Source: Aldehydirespirator sp965220645 (GTDB taxonomy: Bacteria > Actinomycetota > Acidimicrobiia > Acidimicrobiales > Aldehydirespiratoraceae). Taken from it: a DNA stretch of 64,000 bases. Shown in pieces: positions 1 through 8,801 of the stretch. Positions within the stretch are counted from its first letter, which is position 1, and every line of letters starts with the position of its first letter. A model generated the notes under the pieces. That model saw nothing but the letters and a program-made list of their open reading frames with translations, was not told the origin of the DNA and made no database searches. The stretch is from assembly GCA_965220645.1 (NCBI GenBank), contig OZ244836.1, forward strand, positions 2,852,001 through 2,916,000. The letters run 5' to 3'. The position numbers and the translations under genes are program-made.

Positions 1-1292
1 AGGGTGGTGAGTTGGTCGAGCCCCATCGGACCCCTCGCGTGGAGCTTCTGGGTGCTGATCCCGATCTCGGCCCCGAACCCGAACTCCTCGCCGTCCACGA
101 ACCGGGTGGAGGCGTTCACGAGCACGGCCGCGGCGTCCACCTGCTTGGTGAAGCGGTCAGCGGCGGCGAGATCAGAGGTGATGATGGCCTCGGAGTGGCC
201 TGATCCGTTGTCGTTCACATGGGCGATGGCCTCGTCGAGCGTGTTGACCACCTTCACCGACATCTTCAGGTCCAAGAACTCTGTGGCGTGGTCGGCGGGG
301 GTTGCCTTCCCCATCGACGGAACAGCTTGCCGGGCCCGCTCATCGCCTAGCAGCTCCACACCGCTCAGCGCGGCCGCCGCCCGGGGCAGGAACTCCGCGG
401 CCACTGCGGAGTGGACCACCAGCGACTCCAGGGCGTTGCACACCCCCGGTCGCTGAGTCTTGCCGTTGACGACGATGTCGAGGGCAGCGTCGAGATCCGC
501 TGAGGCGTCCACATAGGCGTGGCAGTTGCCGGCACCGTCGATGACTACGGGCACGGTGGCATGCTCGAGGACGGACTCGATGAGCGACGGCCCGCCCCGG
601 GGGATCAGGCAGTCGACGTACTCGTTCTGCTGCATGAACTCCACCGCCGCAGCCCTCGACGTGTCCTCCACCAGGATCAGGGCGTCGGCAGGCAGGCCAA
701 CCGACTCGATGGCCTCGCGGATGGCGGCGGCGATGGCCAGGTTGGACTGGATGGCCGAGGACGACCCCCGAAGGAAGGCGGCGTTGCCCGACTTGAGGCA
801 CAGGCCGGCCGCGTCCGAAGTGACGTTGGGCCGGCTCTCGTAGATGATGGCAACCACCCCGAGGGGCACTCGGACCCTGGAGATGTGCAGCCCGTTGGGC
901 CTCATCCAGCCGTCGGCCACCTCGCCGATGGGATCGGGACGGGCCGCGATCTGCCTGAGGCCATCGGCCATGGCGTCGATCCGGGACGGCGACAGCCGGA
1001 GACGGTCGACCAGGGGGGCCGGGGTGCCGGCCGCGATGACCCGCTCCACGTCGGCGGCGTTGGCCGCGCAGATCTGGTCGGCTCGGGCCACCAACCGGTC
1101 GGCTGCCGCCTGCAGGGCGGCGTCCTTGGCTGCAGTGGACGCCGCCGCCATCGCCCTGGACGCTGCCTTGGCCCGGGCGGCCAGCTCAGCCACCGGCGTC
1201 GCCGAAGGCTCCGGCACGGACCCGGCTCCGTCCGGAGTTTCGGAGACTGTGGGCGCGGCGGACGGCATGACAGTGGTTGCGGCGCTGGTCAT
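1..1292 (-). CDS. proA: Gamma-glutamyl phosphate reductase (partial at window edge)
   Basis: Second enzyme of proline synthesis: it reduces gamma-glutamyl phosphate, made by ProB, to glutamate semialdehyde with NADPH in the cytosol. The translation carries the family's central stretch with VPLGVVAIIYESRPNV, the catalytic-cysteine segment (QRPGVCNALES) and the closing ARGPMGLDQLTT, so only the last few dozen residues lie outside the window. The start is the ATG at 1292; an in-frame TAG lies just upstream. The Ala-rich first 40 residues are longer than usual, and an internal ATG at 1268 is possible. ProA is normally next to proB. Here murJ and pspA on the other strand separate them. Confidence 0.95.
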   Translation of the reverse strand, partial: MTSAATTVMPSAAPTVSETPDGAGSVPEPSATPVAELAARAKAASRAMAAASTAAKDAALQAAADRLVARADQICAANAADVERVIAAGTPAPLVDRLRLSPSRIDAMADGLRQIAARPDPIGEVADGWMRPNGLHISRVRVPLGVVAIIYESRPNVTSDAAGLCLKSGNAAFLRGSSSAIQSNLAIAAAIREAIESVGLPADALILVEDTSRAAAVEFMQQNEYVDCLIPRGGPSLIESVLEHATVPVVIDGAGNCHAYVDASADLDAALDIVVNGKTQRPGVCNALESLVVHSAVAAEFLPRAAAALSGVELLGDERARQAVPSMGKATPADHATEFLDLKMSVKVVNTLDEAIAHVNDNGSGHSEAIITSDLAAADRFTKQVDAAAVLVNASTRFVDGEEFGFGAEIGISTQKLHARGPMGLDQLTT

Positions 1293-1327
1293 CGCCTCAG
1301 GCTATAGGCACGGCGCGGCTAGCCTCG

Positions 1328-1426
1328 CCCAGAGGCCGAGCGGATGGGCAGCTTCATGAGGATCTTCGCAGGATGCCGAGCGCGGCCGTGGCCCGAGCGG
1401 CCCGTGAGCGCAGCGAACAAGAGCGG
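1328..1426. repeat. Dispersed intergenic repeat, copy 1 (proA/murJ)
   Basis: It lies in the divergent gap between proA and murJ. Positions 1378-1426 match 33165-33213 at 47 of 49 bases, including 37 identical bases in a row. A second block of 15 identical bases (1328-1342 against 33118-33132) precedes it at nearly the same distance (50 against 47 bases). Both copies sit in a divergent promoter region, in the same orientation relative to the flanking genes. Function unknown. Confidence 0.85.
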
Positions 1427-1454
1427 GAACAGGGCGGACGTGTGATGGACTCTT

Positions 1455-3122
1455 ATGGCAGTGACTGAGCCGAGGCGGCCTCGCCGGGCTTCGGGCTCGG
1501 TGATGGTGGCGCTGGGTATCGCCGCCAGCCGCCTGGCCGGCCTCGGCCGCGAGACTGTCGCTTCCCGGCTGCTGGGCAACACCGCGGCCGGCGACGCTTT
1601 CGTGGTCGCGATGCGCATACCGAACATGATCCAGAACCTGCTCGGCGAGGGCGTGCTATCGGCCAGCTTCGTGCCGGTGTACAGCCAGATGCTCGACGAA
1701 AGCGCCCGCAAGAAGGGCGACCGCACCGACCCGGGCCAGGTGGCGGGTGCGGTCGCGGCCGCGCTCATGACCGTTGTGGGGTTGTCGGTTGCCCTGATCG
1801 TCACCCTGGCTCGTCCCATCACCTTCGTGCTGGCGCCGGGACTCACGGGCGACCGCTTCGAACTGGCCGTGTCGCTCGTGCGCATCACCGCGCTGGGCAC
1901 GGGGTTCGCAGTGCTGTCGGCATGGTGCCTCGGAGTGCTCAACAGCCACCGGCGCTTCTTCGTGGCCTACGCCGCTCCGGTGCTGTGGAACGCTGTGCAG
2001 GTCGGGGCGCTGGTAGCGGCATGGATCCTCGCCTTCGACCTCGACGGGGTGGCCCGAGCCCTGGCCTGGGGCGTGGCCGGTGGAGGACTGGCCCAGTTGC
2101 TGGTGCAGCTGCCGCTGGCTGTGCGCCTGGCCCAAGGACTGCGGCTGCGATGGATGCGGGGCCACGCCGGTCTACGCGAGATCCGGCGCCGGTTCGGCCC
2201 AGCGGTGCTGGGCCGCGGTGTGGTGCAGGTGTCCGCGTACGTCGACTTGGTGCTGGCGTCGCTGCTGGCAACGGGCGCAATGGCGGCCCTGTACCGGGGC
2301 CAGATCCTCTACATGCTGCCCGTGAGCCTGTTCGCCATGAGCGTGGCGGCCGCCGAACTGCCGGAGATGTCCCGCCAGGCGGACGACCCGGTGGCGTTGG
2401 CGACGCGCTCTCGCTCTGCCATGCGCAAGGTGGCTTTCTGGATGCTGCTGGCCGCGGCGGTGTACACCGCCGCCGGTGACCTGGTGGTGGGCCTGCTGTT
2501 CCAGGGCGGTGAGTTCTCGGAGGCCGACACCGTGCTGGTGTGGTTCGTGGTCGGGGCTTACGCGCTGGGACTGCCGGCCACCGGTGTGAGCCGGGTGCTG
2601 CAGAACGTCTGCTACGCCCGCGGCGACACCGCCGGCCCGGCCCGCATCGCCACGGTCCGGGTGGTGGTGGCCGCGGTGGTCGGCATGGCCGTCATGTTCC
2701 CTCTCGACCGTGTAGTGGTGGGCCCCGACGGCCTGATCGCCGCCGACAGCCTCGGACTTGCGTGGGCATTGCCTGAGGCCGAGCGAGCATTGGGCGATGC
2801 CGTGCGGCTGGGTGCGGTCGGGCTGGCTCTCGGGTCGGCCGTGGCCGCTTGGACGGAGATCGTCCTGCTTGCCCGCCGGCTCCGCTTCGAAGAGGCGGTC
2901 CGTTCGGCTCTGGCCTCCCCAGCGACAGCCGCGGCGGCGGCCTTCACGGCAACTGCGGCTCTCAAGCTCCTAATCGGTGACTGGCCCCTGCTGCTGTCGG
3001 CCCCCCTGGCGACAGCAGCCGCGGTGAGTGTCTACGCAGTGGTCGCCTACCGCCGCGGCGTTACAGAGGCTCACCTGCTGCTTCAACCTGTGCGAAGGGC
3101 GCTGTGGATGTCGCGGGACTAG
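1455..3122 (+). CDS. murJ: Lipid II flippase MurJ
   Basis: Polytopic MATE-like (MOP superfamily) inner-membrane protein that moves lipid II across the membrane for peptidoglycan synthesis. The 555-residue product opens with the family pattern of a first helix followed by an RE-type segment (GRETVASRLLGNTAAGDAF) and MRIPNMIQNLLGEGVLSASFVPVYSQM, and has about 13-14 hydrophobic helices throughout. It lacks the kinase-like and extracellular extensions found in many actinobacterial MurJ proteins. The ATG at 1455 has no clear Shine-Dalgarno sequence. Its TAG stop forms the first three bases of the putative pspA -10 element. It supplies precursor to the MreBCD/PBP2/RodA machinery encoded at 11.5-17.6 kb. 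Confidence 0.93.
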   Translation: MAVTEPRRPRRASGSVMVALGIAASRLAGLGRETVASRLLGNTAAGDAFVVAMRIPNMIQNLLGEGVLSASFVPVYSQMLDESARKKGDRTDPGQVAGAVAAALMTVVGLSVALIVTLARPITFVLAPGLTGDRFELAVSLVRITALGTGFAVLSAWCLGVLNSHRRFFVAYAAPVLWNAVQVGALVAAWILAFDLDGVARALAWGVAGGGLAQLLVQLPLAVRLAQGLRLRWMRGHAGLREIRRRFGPAVLGRGVVQVSAYVDLVLASLLATGAMAALYRGQILYMLPVSLFAMSVAAAELPEMSRQADDPVALATRSRSAMRKVAFWMLLAAAVYTAAGDLVVGLLFQGGEFSEADTVLVWFVVGAYALGLPATGVSRVLQNVCYARGDTAGPARIATVRVVVAAVVGMAVMFPLDRVVVGPDGLIAADSLGLAWALPEAERALGDAVRLGAVGLALGSAVAAWTEIVLLARRLRFEEAVRSALASPATAAAAAFTATAALKLLIGDWPLLLSAPLATAAAVSVYAVVAYRRGVTEAHLLLQPVRRALWMSRD

Positions 3123-3125
3123 AGT
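3120..3125 (+). promoter_or_regulatory. Putative -10 element for leaderless pspA
   Basis: TAGAGT, with seven bases before the pspA ATG at 3133. The first three bases are the murJ stop codon. No Shine-Dalgarno sequence lies in front of pspA, which fits transcription starting at or near the start codon. Confidence 0.4.
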
Positions 3126-3132
3126 CTGAGCC

Positions 3133-3933
3133 ATGTGGAAGCTCCTCAAGCGCCGCTGGAAGTACCTGACCGCCCGGCTGGCCGGCCGGCTCGAGGAGAG
3201 CGCCGACCCCAAGACCCAGCTCGAGCAGGCCATCGCCGAGGCCCGCGACCAGCATCGTCGACTCAAGGACCAGGCGGCCAACGTGATCGCCAACCAGAAG
3301 CAGACCGAGATGCGGCTGAACCGGGCCATCTCGGAGCTGGAGAGAGTGAACGTCAACGCTCGCCGGGCACTCATGATGTCCCAGGAGTCGATCTCGGACG
3401 GGGACCAGTCCAAGGCCAAGTCGTACAACTCCGCAGCCGAGCAGCTGGCCGGCCGCATGATCACCCTCGAACAGGAAATCGAGAGCCTGAAGAGCCTCTA
3501 CCTGCAGACGTCGCAGGCATCCGATGAGGCCAAGGCGGCCGTGACCCATAACTCGTTGAGTCTCCAGGAGAAGCTGCGACACCGCCAGCGGCTGCTCGGT
3601 CAGCTCGACCAGGCTCGCATGCAGGAGCAGATGAACGAGGCCATGACCTCGCTGTCGGAGGCGGTAGGCGAGGAGTTGCCAACCTTCAACGAGATCCGCG
3701 ACAAGATCGAGGCCCGCTACGCCAAGGCCAAGGGCATGGCCGAGTTGGCCGAGGGCGGACCCGAGGTGAGCATGCTCGAGATCGAGGAGGCGGCCCGCAA
3801 CCAGGACGCGAAGGCTCGCCTGAACCAGATGAGGGAGAACCTGGGCCTTCCCGCGCCGGCAATGGACGAGATCATGGAGGCTACGGTGGTCGAGTCCGCC
3901 GACGCCGAAGCGCCCACATCCGACGAGGACTGA
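3133..3933 (+). CDS. pspA: PspA/IM30 family membrane-stress protein
   Basis: Peripheral membrane protein of the PspA/IM30/Vipp1 (bacterial ESCRT-III-like) family, which coats and stabilises damaged membrane. The 266 residues are almost entirely charged alpha-helix with coiled-coil character. The amphipathic N-terminus (MWKLLKRRWKYLTARL) is followed by the family segment EESADPKTQLEQAIAEARDQ. The acidic tail after about residue 245 (EAPTSDED) looks disordered. It follows murJ by ten bases and is convergent with proB. No PspB, PspC or clgR-like regulator is adjacent. Likely expressed from its own leaderless promoter as well as by read-through from murJ. Confidence 0.9.
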   Translation: MWKLLKRRWKYLTARLAGRLEESADPKTQLEQAIAEARDQHRRLKDQAANVIANQKQTEMRLNRAISELERVNVNARRALMMSQESISDGDQSKAKSYNSAAEQLAGRMITLEQEIESLKSLYLQTSQASDEAKAAVTHNSLSLQEKLRHRQRLLGQLDQARMQEQMNEAMTSLSEAVGEELPTFNEIRDKIEARYAKAKGMAELAEGGPEVSMLEIEEAARNQDAKARLNQMRENLGLPAPAMDEIMEATVVESADAEAPTSDED

Positions 3934-3959
3934 ACCCGAGGCGACTCAGGCCGTAGCGT

Positions 3960-5108
3960 TCAGGAGCTGGGCAGGACCACTAGGTCGTTGGCGTGGATCA
4001 CCACGTGAGGGGCGCCCGACGGGAGGTCCTCGCGCCGGCGGCCGGCTGCGGTGCGCAGGTCGTCGCTGCTGTGGCGGGCCAGACCCTTGGCAAACACCTC
4101 GCCATCCGCCTCGCGCACTTCCACGGGCGCTCCGGCGTCAAAGGAGCCCGACACGGACCTGACCCCGATGGCCAGCAGCGACTTGCCCAGCTCGAGCGCG
4201 GCCCTCGCTCCCGAGTCCACCACGATCTCGCCCTGCGAGCCCACCGCGAAGCCGATCCACAGCTTTCGGGCCGGTAGCCGCTGGGCTGACGCCCGCACCA
4301 GCGTGCCCACCCCGGCAACCCCGGTGGCGGCGTCGGCCAGCACGCCGGGCCGCTTGGCGTCGGCGATCACGGTGGGCACGCCCGACAGCGACGCCACCCG
4401 GGCCGCGGTGAGCTTGGACGCCATGCCCCCGCTGCCCCGCTGGGTGCCAGCGCCGCCGGCGCGCCTGGTGAGATTGTGATCGAACTCGACGATCTCCTCG
4501 ATGAGCGAAGCGTTCGAGTTGCGGCGGGGATCCTCGGTGAGCACTCCCGCGGTGTCGGTCAGCAGCACGAGCAGGTCGGCCTGGACCAGATTGGCCACCA
4601 GCGCGGCCAACCGGTCATTGTCGCCCCACCGGATCTCGTCGTCGGCCACCGCATCGTTCTCGTTGACGATGGGCACCACGGCCAGGTCCAAGAGCTTGCG
4701 CAAGGTGGCCGACGCATGCACGTACTGGGTGCGGATCACGAAGTCGAGCGGCACCAGCAGCACCTGGCCCGCCACCACCCCCAAGCCGGCGAACACCTCC
4801 CGGTACATGCCCATGAGCGCGCTCTGGCCGACGGTGGCCACCGCCTGAAGCGTCTCCATGCTCCCCGGCCGCCGATCGCCGCCCATGCCCAACTCGGGCA
4901 GCCCGGCCGCGATGGCCCCGCTGGTGACCACAACAACACGATTGCCGTGTGATCGGAGGTCGGCCACTTCGGAACAGAACTTCTCAATGGAGCTGCGAGC
5001 GATGGCGCCGGCCGCGTCGGTGATGGAGGACGTGCCGATCTTGGCCACGATCGTGCGGCCGGCTGCAGGCGTGCCGGCGTCGACAGTCGCCTCACCCGCG
5101 GCGGTCAC
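3960..5108 (-). CDS. proB: Glutamate 5-kinase
   Basis: First step of proline synthesis: phosphorylates glutamate with ATP in the cytosol. The amino-acid-kinase domain spans roughly residues 18-265 (KIGTSS near the start, VVVVTSGAIAAGLPELGM, VPIVNENDAVADDEIRWGDNDRL, LTDTAGVLTEDPR). A C-terminal PUA domain covers about residues 285-375. Length (382) is normal for ProB with PUA. The start overlaps the obgE stop by four bases (ATGA), so translation is probably coupled. Proline feedback is a property of the family. Confidence 0.96.
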   Translation of the reverse strand: MTAAGEATVDAGTPAAGRTIVAKIGTSSITDAAGAIARSSIEKFCSEVADLRSHGNRVVVVTSGAIAAGLPELGMGGDRRPGSMETLQAVATVGQSALMGMYREVFAGLGVVAGQVLLVPLDFVIRTQYVHASATLRKLLDLAVVPIVNENDAVADDEIRWGDNDRLAALVANLVQADLLVLLTDTAGVLTEDPRRNSNASLIEEIVEFDHNLTRRAGGAGTQRGSGGMASKLTAARVASLSGVPTVIADAKRPGVLADAATGVAGVGTLVRASAQRLPARKLWIGFAVGSQGEIVVDSGARAALELGKSLLAIGVRSVSGSFDAGAPVEVREADGEVFAKGLARHSSDDLRTAAGRRREDLPSGAPHVVIHANDLVVLPSS

Positions 5109-6418
5109 CGGTCGCTCCTGGTGCGCGTGCCGATGACGGCGGCCTCGGCGTCGTCGAGGTAGGTAAAGCTGAAGTCGCCGATGCGAACCTCGTCGCCATA
5201 GGCCGCGCCGGCCCGGGCCAGGGCCCGCTCCACGCCGAGGCTGCGCAGACGATCCTGGACATACGACACAGCAGTGGGATCGGTGAGATCGCTCAGAGCC
5301 ACCGCCCGCGCCGCGGCCCGTCCCTCAATGGCCCAAACGCGGGCATCGATGCGCCGGACGGTCACCTCTTGCGCAGGCGACAGAGGCCGGTGGACTACGG
5401 GGGCTTCGAATACCGGCTCGCTGGAGCGAGCCCCGGTCACCATCCGGCTCAGCTCGCCGAGCACCTCGGGCACGCCCTCGCCGGTGACCGACGACAGGCG
5501 CCCGACCGGTCCCGCACCGCCCGTCGATCCCGAGCTGAACGCCTCTCCGGCCGCGGTGTCGGCCCGGCTGCCCACCGCCAGCCGCGGCCTCTCCAACAGT
5601 TCCGGGCGGTAACGACCGAGCTCCTCCAGGAGCACGGTCAGCTGATCGTCAGGGGAGCAATCGGCCAGCTCGCACAGGTCGATCAGCACGAGCAGCACCC
5701 GGGCCCGCTCCACATGGCGCAGGAAGCGGTGGCCCAGGCCGCGACCTTCGCTCGCGCCCTCGATGAGGCCCGGAATATCAGCCAGCACCATCTCGAATTC
5801 GTCATCGACCCGGACCACGCCGAGGTTGGGTTCCAGCGTCGTGAAGGGATAGTCGGCGATCTTCGGCTTGGCCGCGGACACCCGGCTGATGAACGTCGAC
5901 TTGCCGACGTTGGGGAAGCCGACGATGGCCACGTCGGCCAGCAGCTTCAGCTCCAGGCGAAGCCAGTGCCGCTCGCCGAACTCGCCCTGCTCGGCGAAGG
6001 CAGGAGCGCGTCGCCGGTTGGACAGGAAGCGAGCGTTGCCCCTGCCGCCCTCACCGGCGGCGGCTGCCAGCCAGCGCTCGCCGTGAGCCGACAGGTCGGC
6101 GAGCTGTGAGTGGTCGTCGTGGTCGAGCACGACCGTGCCCACGGGAACCTTCACATCCAGATCGTCGCCCCGCGCCCCGTGGCGATTGTTGCCCGAGCCG
6201 TGCTTGCCGTTGGTGGCCCGACGGTGCGGGTGATCGCGAAAAGCGAGAAGGGAGGCAACGTTGCGGTCCGCTACCAGCCAGACCTCCCCGCCGCGGCCGC
6301 CGTCGCCACCGGACGGCCCGCCCCGAGACACGTGAGCCTCCCTGCGGAAGGCAACGCACCCCGCCCCGCCATCACCAGCGGTCAAATGCAGGTTGCACTC
6401 GTCAACGAACCCGGACAC
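5105..6418 (-). CDS. obgE: Obg family GTPase
   Basis: Essential ribosome-associated GTPase involved in 50S assembly and stress responses. The glycine-rich Obg fold covers residues 1-158 (LTAGDGGAGCVAFRREAHV, GGPSGGDGGRGG). The G domain follows with G1 GFPNVGKST, G3 DIPGLIEGASEG and switch segments, and a C-terminal OCT domain lies at about 345-425. The start is a GTG with no Shine-Dalgarno sequence but with TAACCT six bases upstream. It sits between rpmA and proB, the usual actinobacterial order. Confidence 0.96.
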   Translation of the reverse strand: MSGFVDECNLHLTAGDGGAGCVAFRREAHVSRGGPSGGDGGRGGEVWLVADRNVASLLAFRDHPHRRATNGKHGSGNNRHGARGDDLDVKVPVGTVVLDHDDHSQLADLSAHGERWLAAAAGEGGRGNARFLSNRRRAPAFAEQGEFGERHWLRLELKLLADVAIVGFPNVGKSTFISRVSAAKPKIADYPFTTLEPNLGVVRVDDEFEMVLADIPGLIEGASEGRGLGHRFLRHVERARVLLVLIDLCELADCSPDDQLTVLLEELGRYRPELLERPRLAVGSRADTAAGEAFSSGSTGGAGPVGRLSSVTGEGVPEVLGELSRMVTGARSSEPVFEAPVVHRPLSPAQEVTVRRIDARVWAIEGRAAARAVALSDLTDPTAVSYVQDRLRSLGVERALARAGAAYGDEVRIGDFSFTYLDDAEAAVIGTRTRSDR

Positions 6419-6424
6419 CCAGTC

Positions 6425-6430
6425 AGGTTA
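6425..6430 (-). promoter_or_regulatory. Putative -10 element for leaderless obgE
   Basis: On the minus strand this reads TAACCT, followed by six bases and the obgE GTG at 6418. It gives obgE a possible promoter separate from rplU-rpmA. Confidence 0.35.
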
Positions 6431-6457
6431 GGGCCGACCGGGCCGGCCGACAGTTGA

Positions 6458-6715
6458 TCAGACCTCGGCGGGGACTACTGCGACCAGTTTGCGGCCATGG
6501 CGGGAGCCGAAGCGCACCACGCCGTCGGCCTTGGCGAACAAGGTGTCGTCGCCGCCGCGCCCCACATTGGTTCCCGGATGGATCCTCGTGCCCCTCTGAC
6601 GCACGATGATGGCGCCGGCCAGCACCTGACCGCCGTCGTACACCTTCACGCCGAGGCGCTGCGCGTTCGAGTCTCGACCGTTGCGAGTGGACCCTCCGCC
6701 CTTGGTCTTGGACAT
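6458..6715 (-). CDS. rpmA: 50S ribosomal protein L27
   Basis: Small basic protein of the large subunit near the peptidyl-transferase centre. The 85 residues match the family throughout: KGGGSTRNGRDSNAQRLGVK near the N-terminus, then VRQRGTRIHPGTNVGRGGDDTLFAKADGVVRF. The mature N-terminus lacks the cleaved extension seen in Firmicutes. The ATG is preceded by AAGGA at a good distance. It lies six bases after rplU. Confidence 0.97.
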   Translation of the reverse strand: MSKTKGGGSTRNGRDSNAQRLGVKVYDGGQVLAGAIIVRQRGTRIHPGTNVGRGGDDTLFAKADGVVRFGSRHGRKLVAVVPAEV

Positions 6716-6721
6716 GTCGAA

Positions 6722-7030
6722 TCAGTCCTTCCGGATGCCGGTGATCTCCAGGGTGGCCAGCGTCTGGCGGTGGCCCCAGCGGCGCCGCTGGTTGCTCTTG
6801 TTCTTGTAGGTGAAGCCGCGGATCTTGGGACCGCGGTGCTCGTCGACCACTACCGCCGTCACGCTGGTGCCGGCGAGGTCGTCCGGTGTGGCCAGCACCG
6901 CCTCACCGTCCACCACGAGCACGGGACGCAGGGAGATCTCCGAGCCGGGCTCCCCGACGCGCTCCACCTCGATGGTGGAGCCCTGCTCGACGAGGTACTG
7001 CTTCCCGCCGGTCTCTACCACTGCGTACAT
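6722..7030 (-). CDS. rplU: 50S ribosomal protein L21
   Basis: Ribosomal protein of the large subunit that binds 23S rRNA. It begins with the canonical MYAVVETGGKQYLVEQG at 7030 (102 residues); an upstream in-frame start would add eight residues not found in the family. The basic C-terminal segment GFTYKNKSNQRRRWGHRQ is the family signature. A TACCCT hexamer nine bases upstream of the ATG may be its -10 element. First gene of rplU-rpmA-obgE-proB. Confidence 0.96.
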   Translation of the reverse strand: MYAVVETGGKQYLVEQGSTIEVERVGEPGSEISLRPVLVVDGEAVLATPDDLAGTSVTAVVVDEHRGPKIRGFTYKNKSNQRRRWGHRQTLATLEITGIRKD

Positions 7031-7094
7031 AGGCACCAGAGGGTAACGTCGCACGGCTCACCCTCCACAGCGTCGCGGCCTATCCGCTCAGCCT

Positions 7095-8771
7095 CTAGTC
7101 CACGAGCTCGGCCAGCAGCCGGTAGCCCCGGCCCGAGCAGTCGCCGCAGATGTCCGACAGCGACTCGAGGAGCCCTTCCCCACTGCGCTTGCGGGTCATC
7201 TCCATCAACCCGAGGCCACTGATGTCCAAGACCTGAGTGCGGGTCTTGTCTCGGGCCAGCGCATCGCGGAAGCGTTTGGTGACCTGAGCCCGGTTGGCGG
7301 CCAGCTCCATGTCGACGAAGTCCACGACGATGATCCCGCCGATGTCGCGCAGCCGCAGCTGGCGGGCCAGCTCATCGGCGGCCTCCAGGTTGTTGGCCAG
7401 CACCGTCTCCTCGAGGCTGGACTTGCCGACGTTCTTGCCCGTGTTGACGTCCACCACGGTGAGAGCCTCGGTGTGCTCGATGATGAGTGAACCGCCCGAG
7501 GGCAACCACACCTTGGGCTCGAGCGCCTTCTTGAGCTGCTCGGTGACGTAGTAGCGCTCGAAGAGCGGCAGCTTCTCGTTGGCCGCGTCGTAGTGCTCCA
7601 CCCGGTCGGCAAGCGGCCGGATGATGGACGAGACATAGCCCGACACCTCGGAATAGAGCTCACGGTCGTCGATTATCACTCCCCGATAGTCGGCGTTGAG
7701 CTCCTCGCGGATGAGCCGCAGGGGTGCCTCCGGCTCCCGGTACAGCAGCGCCGGTGCGGGGGTGGACTTGGCCAGCTTGGAGATGTCGTTCCACTGGCCC
7801 ACGAGGCGAGCCACGTCCCGCTCGATCTCGGCCGCGGTGACCTTCTCGGCCGCGGTGCGCATGATGAGGCCGTGGCCGTCGGGCTTGACCCGTTCGAGGA
7901 TCGATCGCAGGCGCTTGCGCTCGGAGTCGGGCAGCCGCTTCGATATCCCGAAGCCGGACGAGTTGGGCACCAGCACGACGAACCGCCCGGCCAGCGATAC
8001 GTCCTGGGTGAGGCGGGCGCCCTTCTCGCCTATGGGGTTCTTGGTGACCTGGCACAGGATCGACTGCTTGGGCCGGAGCAGATCCTCGATCCGCGGCTTG
8101 GCCTGATCCCCGCCACCCGACTCGATCTCCTCGGGGTCGTACTGGACATCGCCCCGGTACAGCACCGCGTTCTTGGGCGTGCCGATGTCGACGAAGGCCG
8201 TCTCCATCCCGGGTAGAACATTCTGGACCCGGCCCAGGTAGATGTTGCCGTGAATCTGGCTGACGTCGTCGGCCGGCCGGGAAACCCTGAACTCGATAAG
8301 GCGACGCCCCTCGAGCACCGCTATCTGCGTGGCGCGCTCGGCAACGTGAACGCACATGAGATACCGGCCCAGAGCCTGACCCTTGCGGGTGCGGCCGCGC
8401 CGCCCCCGCATGCTCTTCTCGTCGAGCTCTACCGGCTCGTCGTAGGTGACGGCCTCCACCACCGGAGCGGCTTGAGGCTTCTGCCCGCCGCCCCGGCCGC
8501 CGCGCCGGCGCCGCCGTCTCCTCCCACCCCCAGAGGTGGATCCGCCCTCGGAGCCCCGGCCACCGGAGTCACGCGCCGGCGCCGACGGCGCTGGACGGGT
8601 ATCACCGATCTGCGGCTTTCGGCCGGGTGGACGGTTCGGATTCGCCGGTTTGGGCGTCCTGCCCGAAGACGGGCCAGAGGACTTCGATTCCTTGCCGCCC
8701 GCCTTCCTAGGGGCTTGTTCTTTCTTGTCGGCGCCGCGTGAGGCGCGCGCCGGTTGGCGTTCGTTGGTCAT
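7095..8771 (-). CDS. rne: Ribonuclease E/G family endoribonuclease
   Basis: RNA decay and processing nuclease. Residues 1-130 are a basic, Arg/Gly/Pro-rich disordered arm with a run of seven arginines. The S1 domain (about 165-275), RNase H-like and DNase I-like parts follow. The catalytic aspartates are in VVDVNTGK and VVDFVDM, and the zinc-link cysteines in the C-terminal CGDCSGRG. At 558 residues it is much shorter than mycobacterial RNase E. It keeps the N-terminal arm but has almost nothing after the catalytic core. GAAGGA lies five bases before the ATG. It follows the radical-SAM pair, as in many actinobacteria. Confidence 0.94.
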   Translation of the reverse strand: MTNERQPARASRGADKKEQAPRKAGGKESKSSGPSSGRTPKPANPNRPPGRKPQIGDTRPAPSAPARDSGGRGSEGGSTSGGGRRRRRRRGGRGGGQKPQAAPVVEAVTYDEPVELDEKSMRGRRGRTRKGQALGRYLMCVHVAERATQIAVLEGRRLIEFRVSRPADDVSQIHGNIYLGRVQNVLPGMETAFVDIGTPKNAVLYRGDVQYDPEEIESGGGDQAKPRIEDLLRPKQSILCQVTKNPIGEKGARLTQDVSLAGRFVVLVPNSSGFGISKRLPDSERKRLRSILERVKPDGHGLIMRTAAEKVTAAEIERDVARLVGQWNDISKLAKSTPAPALLYREPEAPLRLIREELNADYRGVIIDDRELYSEVSGYVSSIIRPLADRVEHYDAANEKLPLFERYYVTEQLKKALEPKVWLPSGGSLIIEHTEALTVVDVNTGKNVGKSSLEETVLANNLEAADELARQLRLRDIGGIIVVDFVDMELAANRAQVTKRFRDALARDKTRTQVLDISGLGLMEMTRKRSGEGLLESLSDICGDCSGRGYRLLAELVD

Positions 8772-8801
8772 TGTGTTCCTTCAAGTACGTGAACGGGGTC
8801 C

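Noticed and set aside
1..1292. proA as a truncated pseudogene
   Set aside because: The frame is intact to the first base of the window; only the window edge cuts it.
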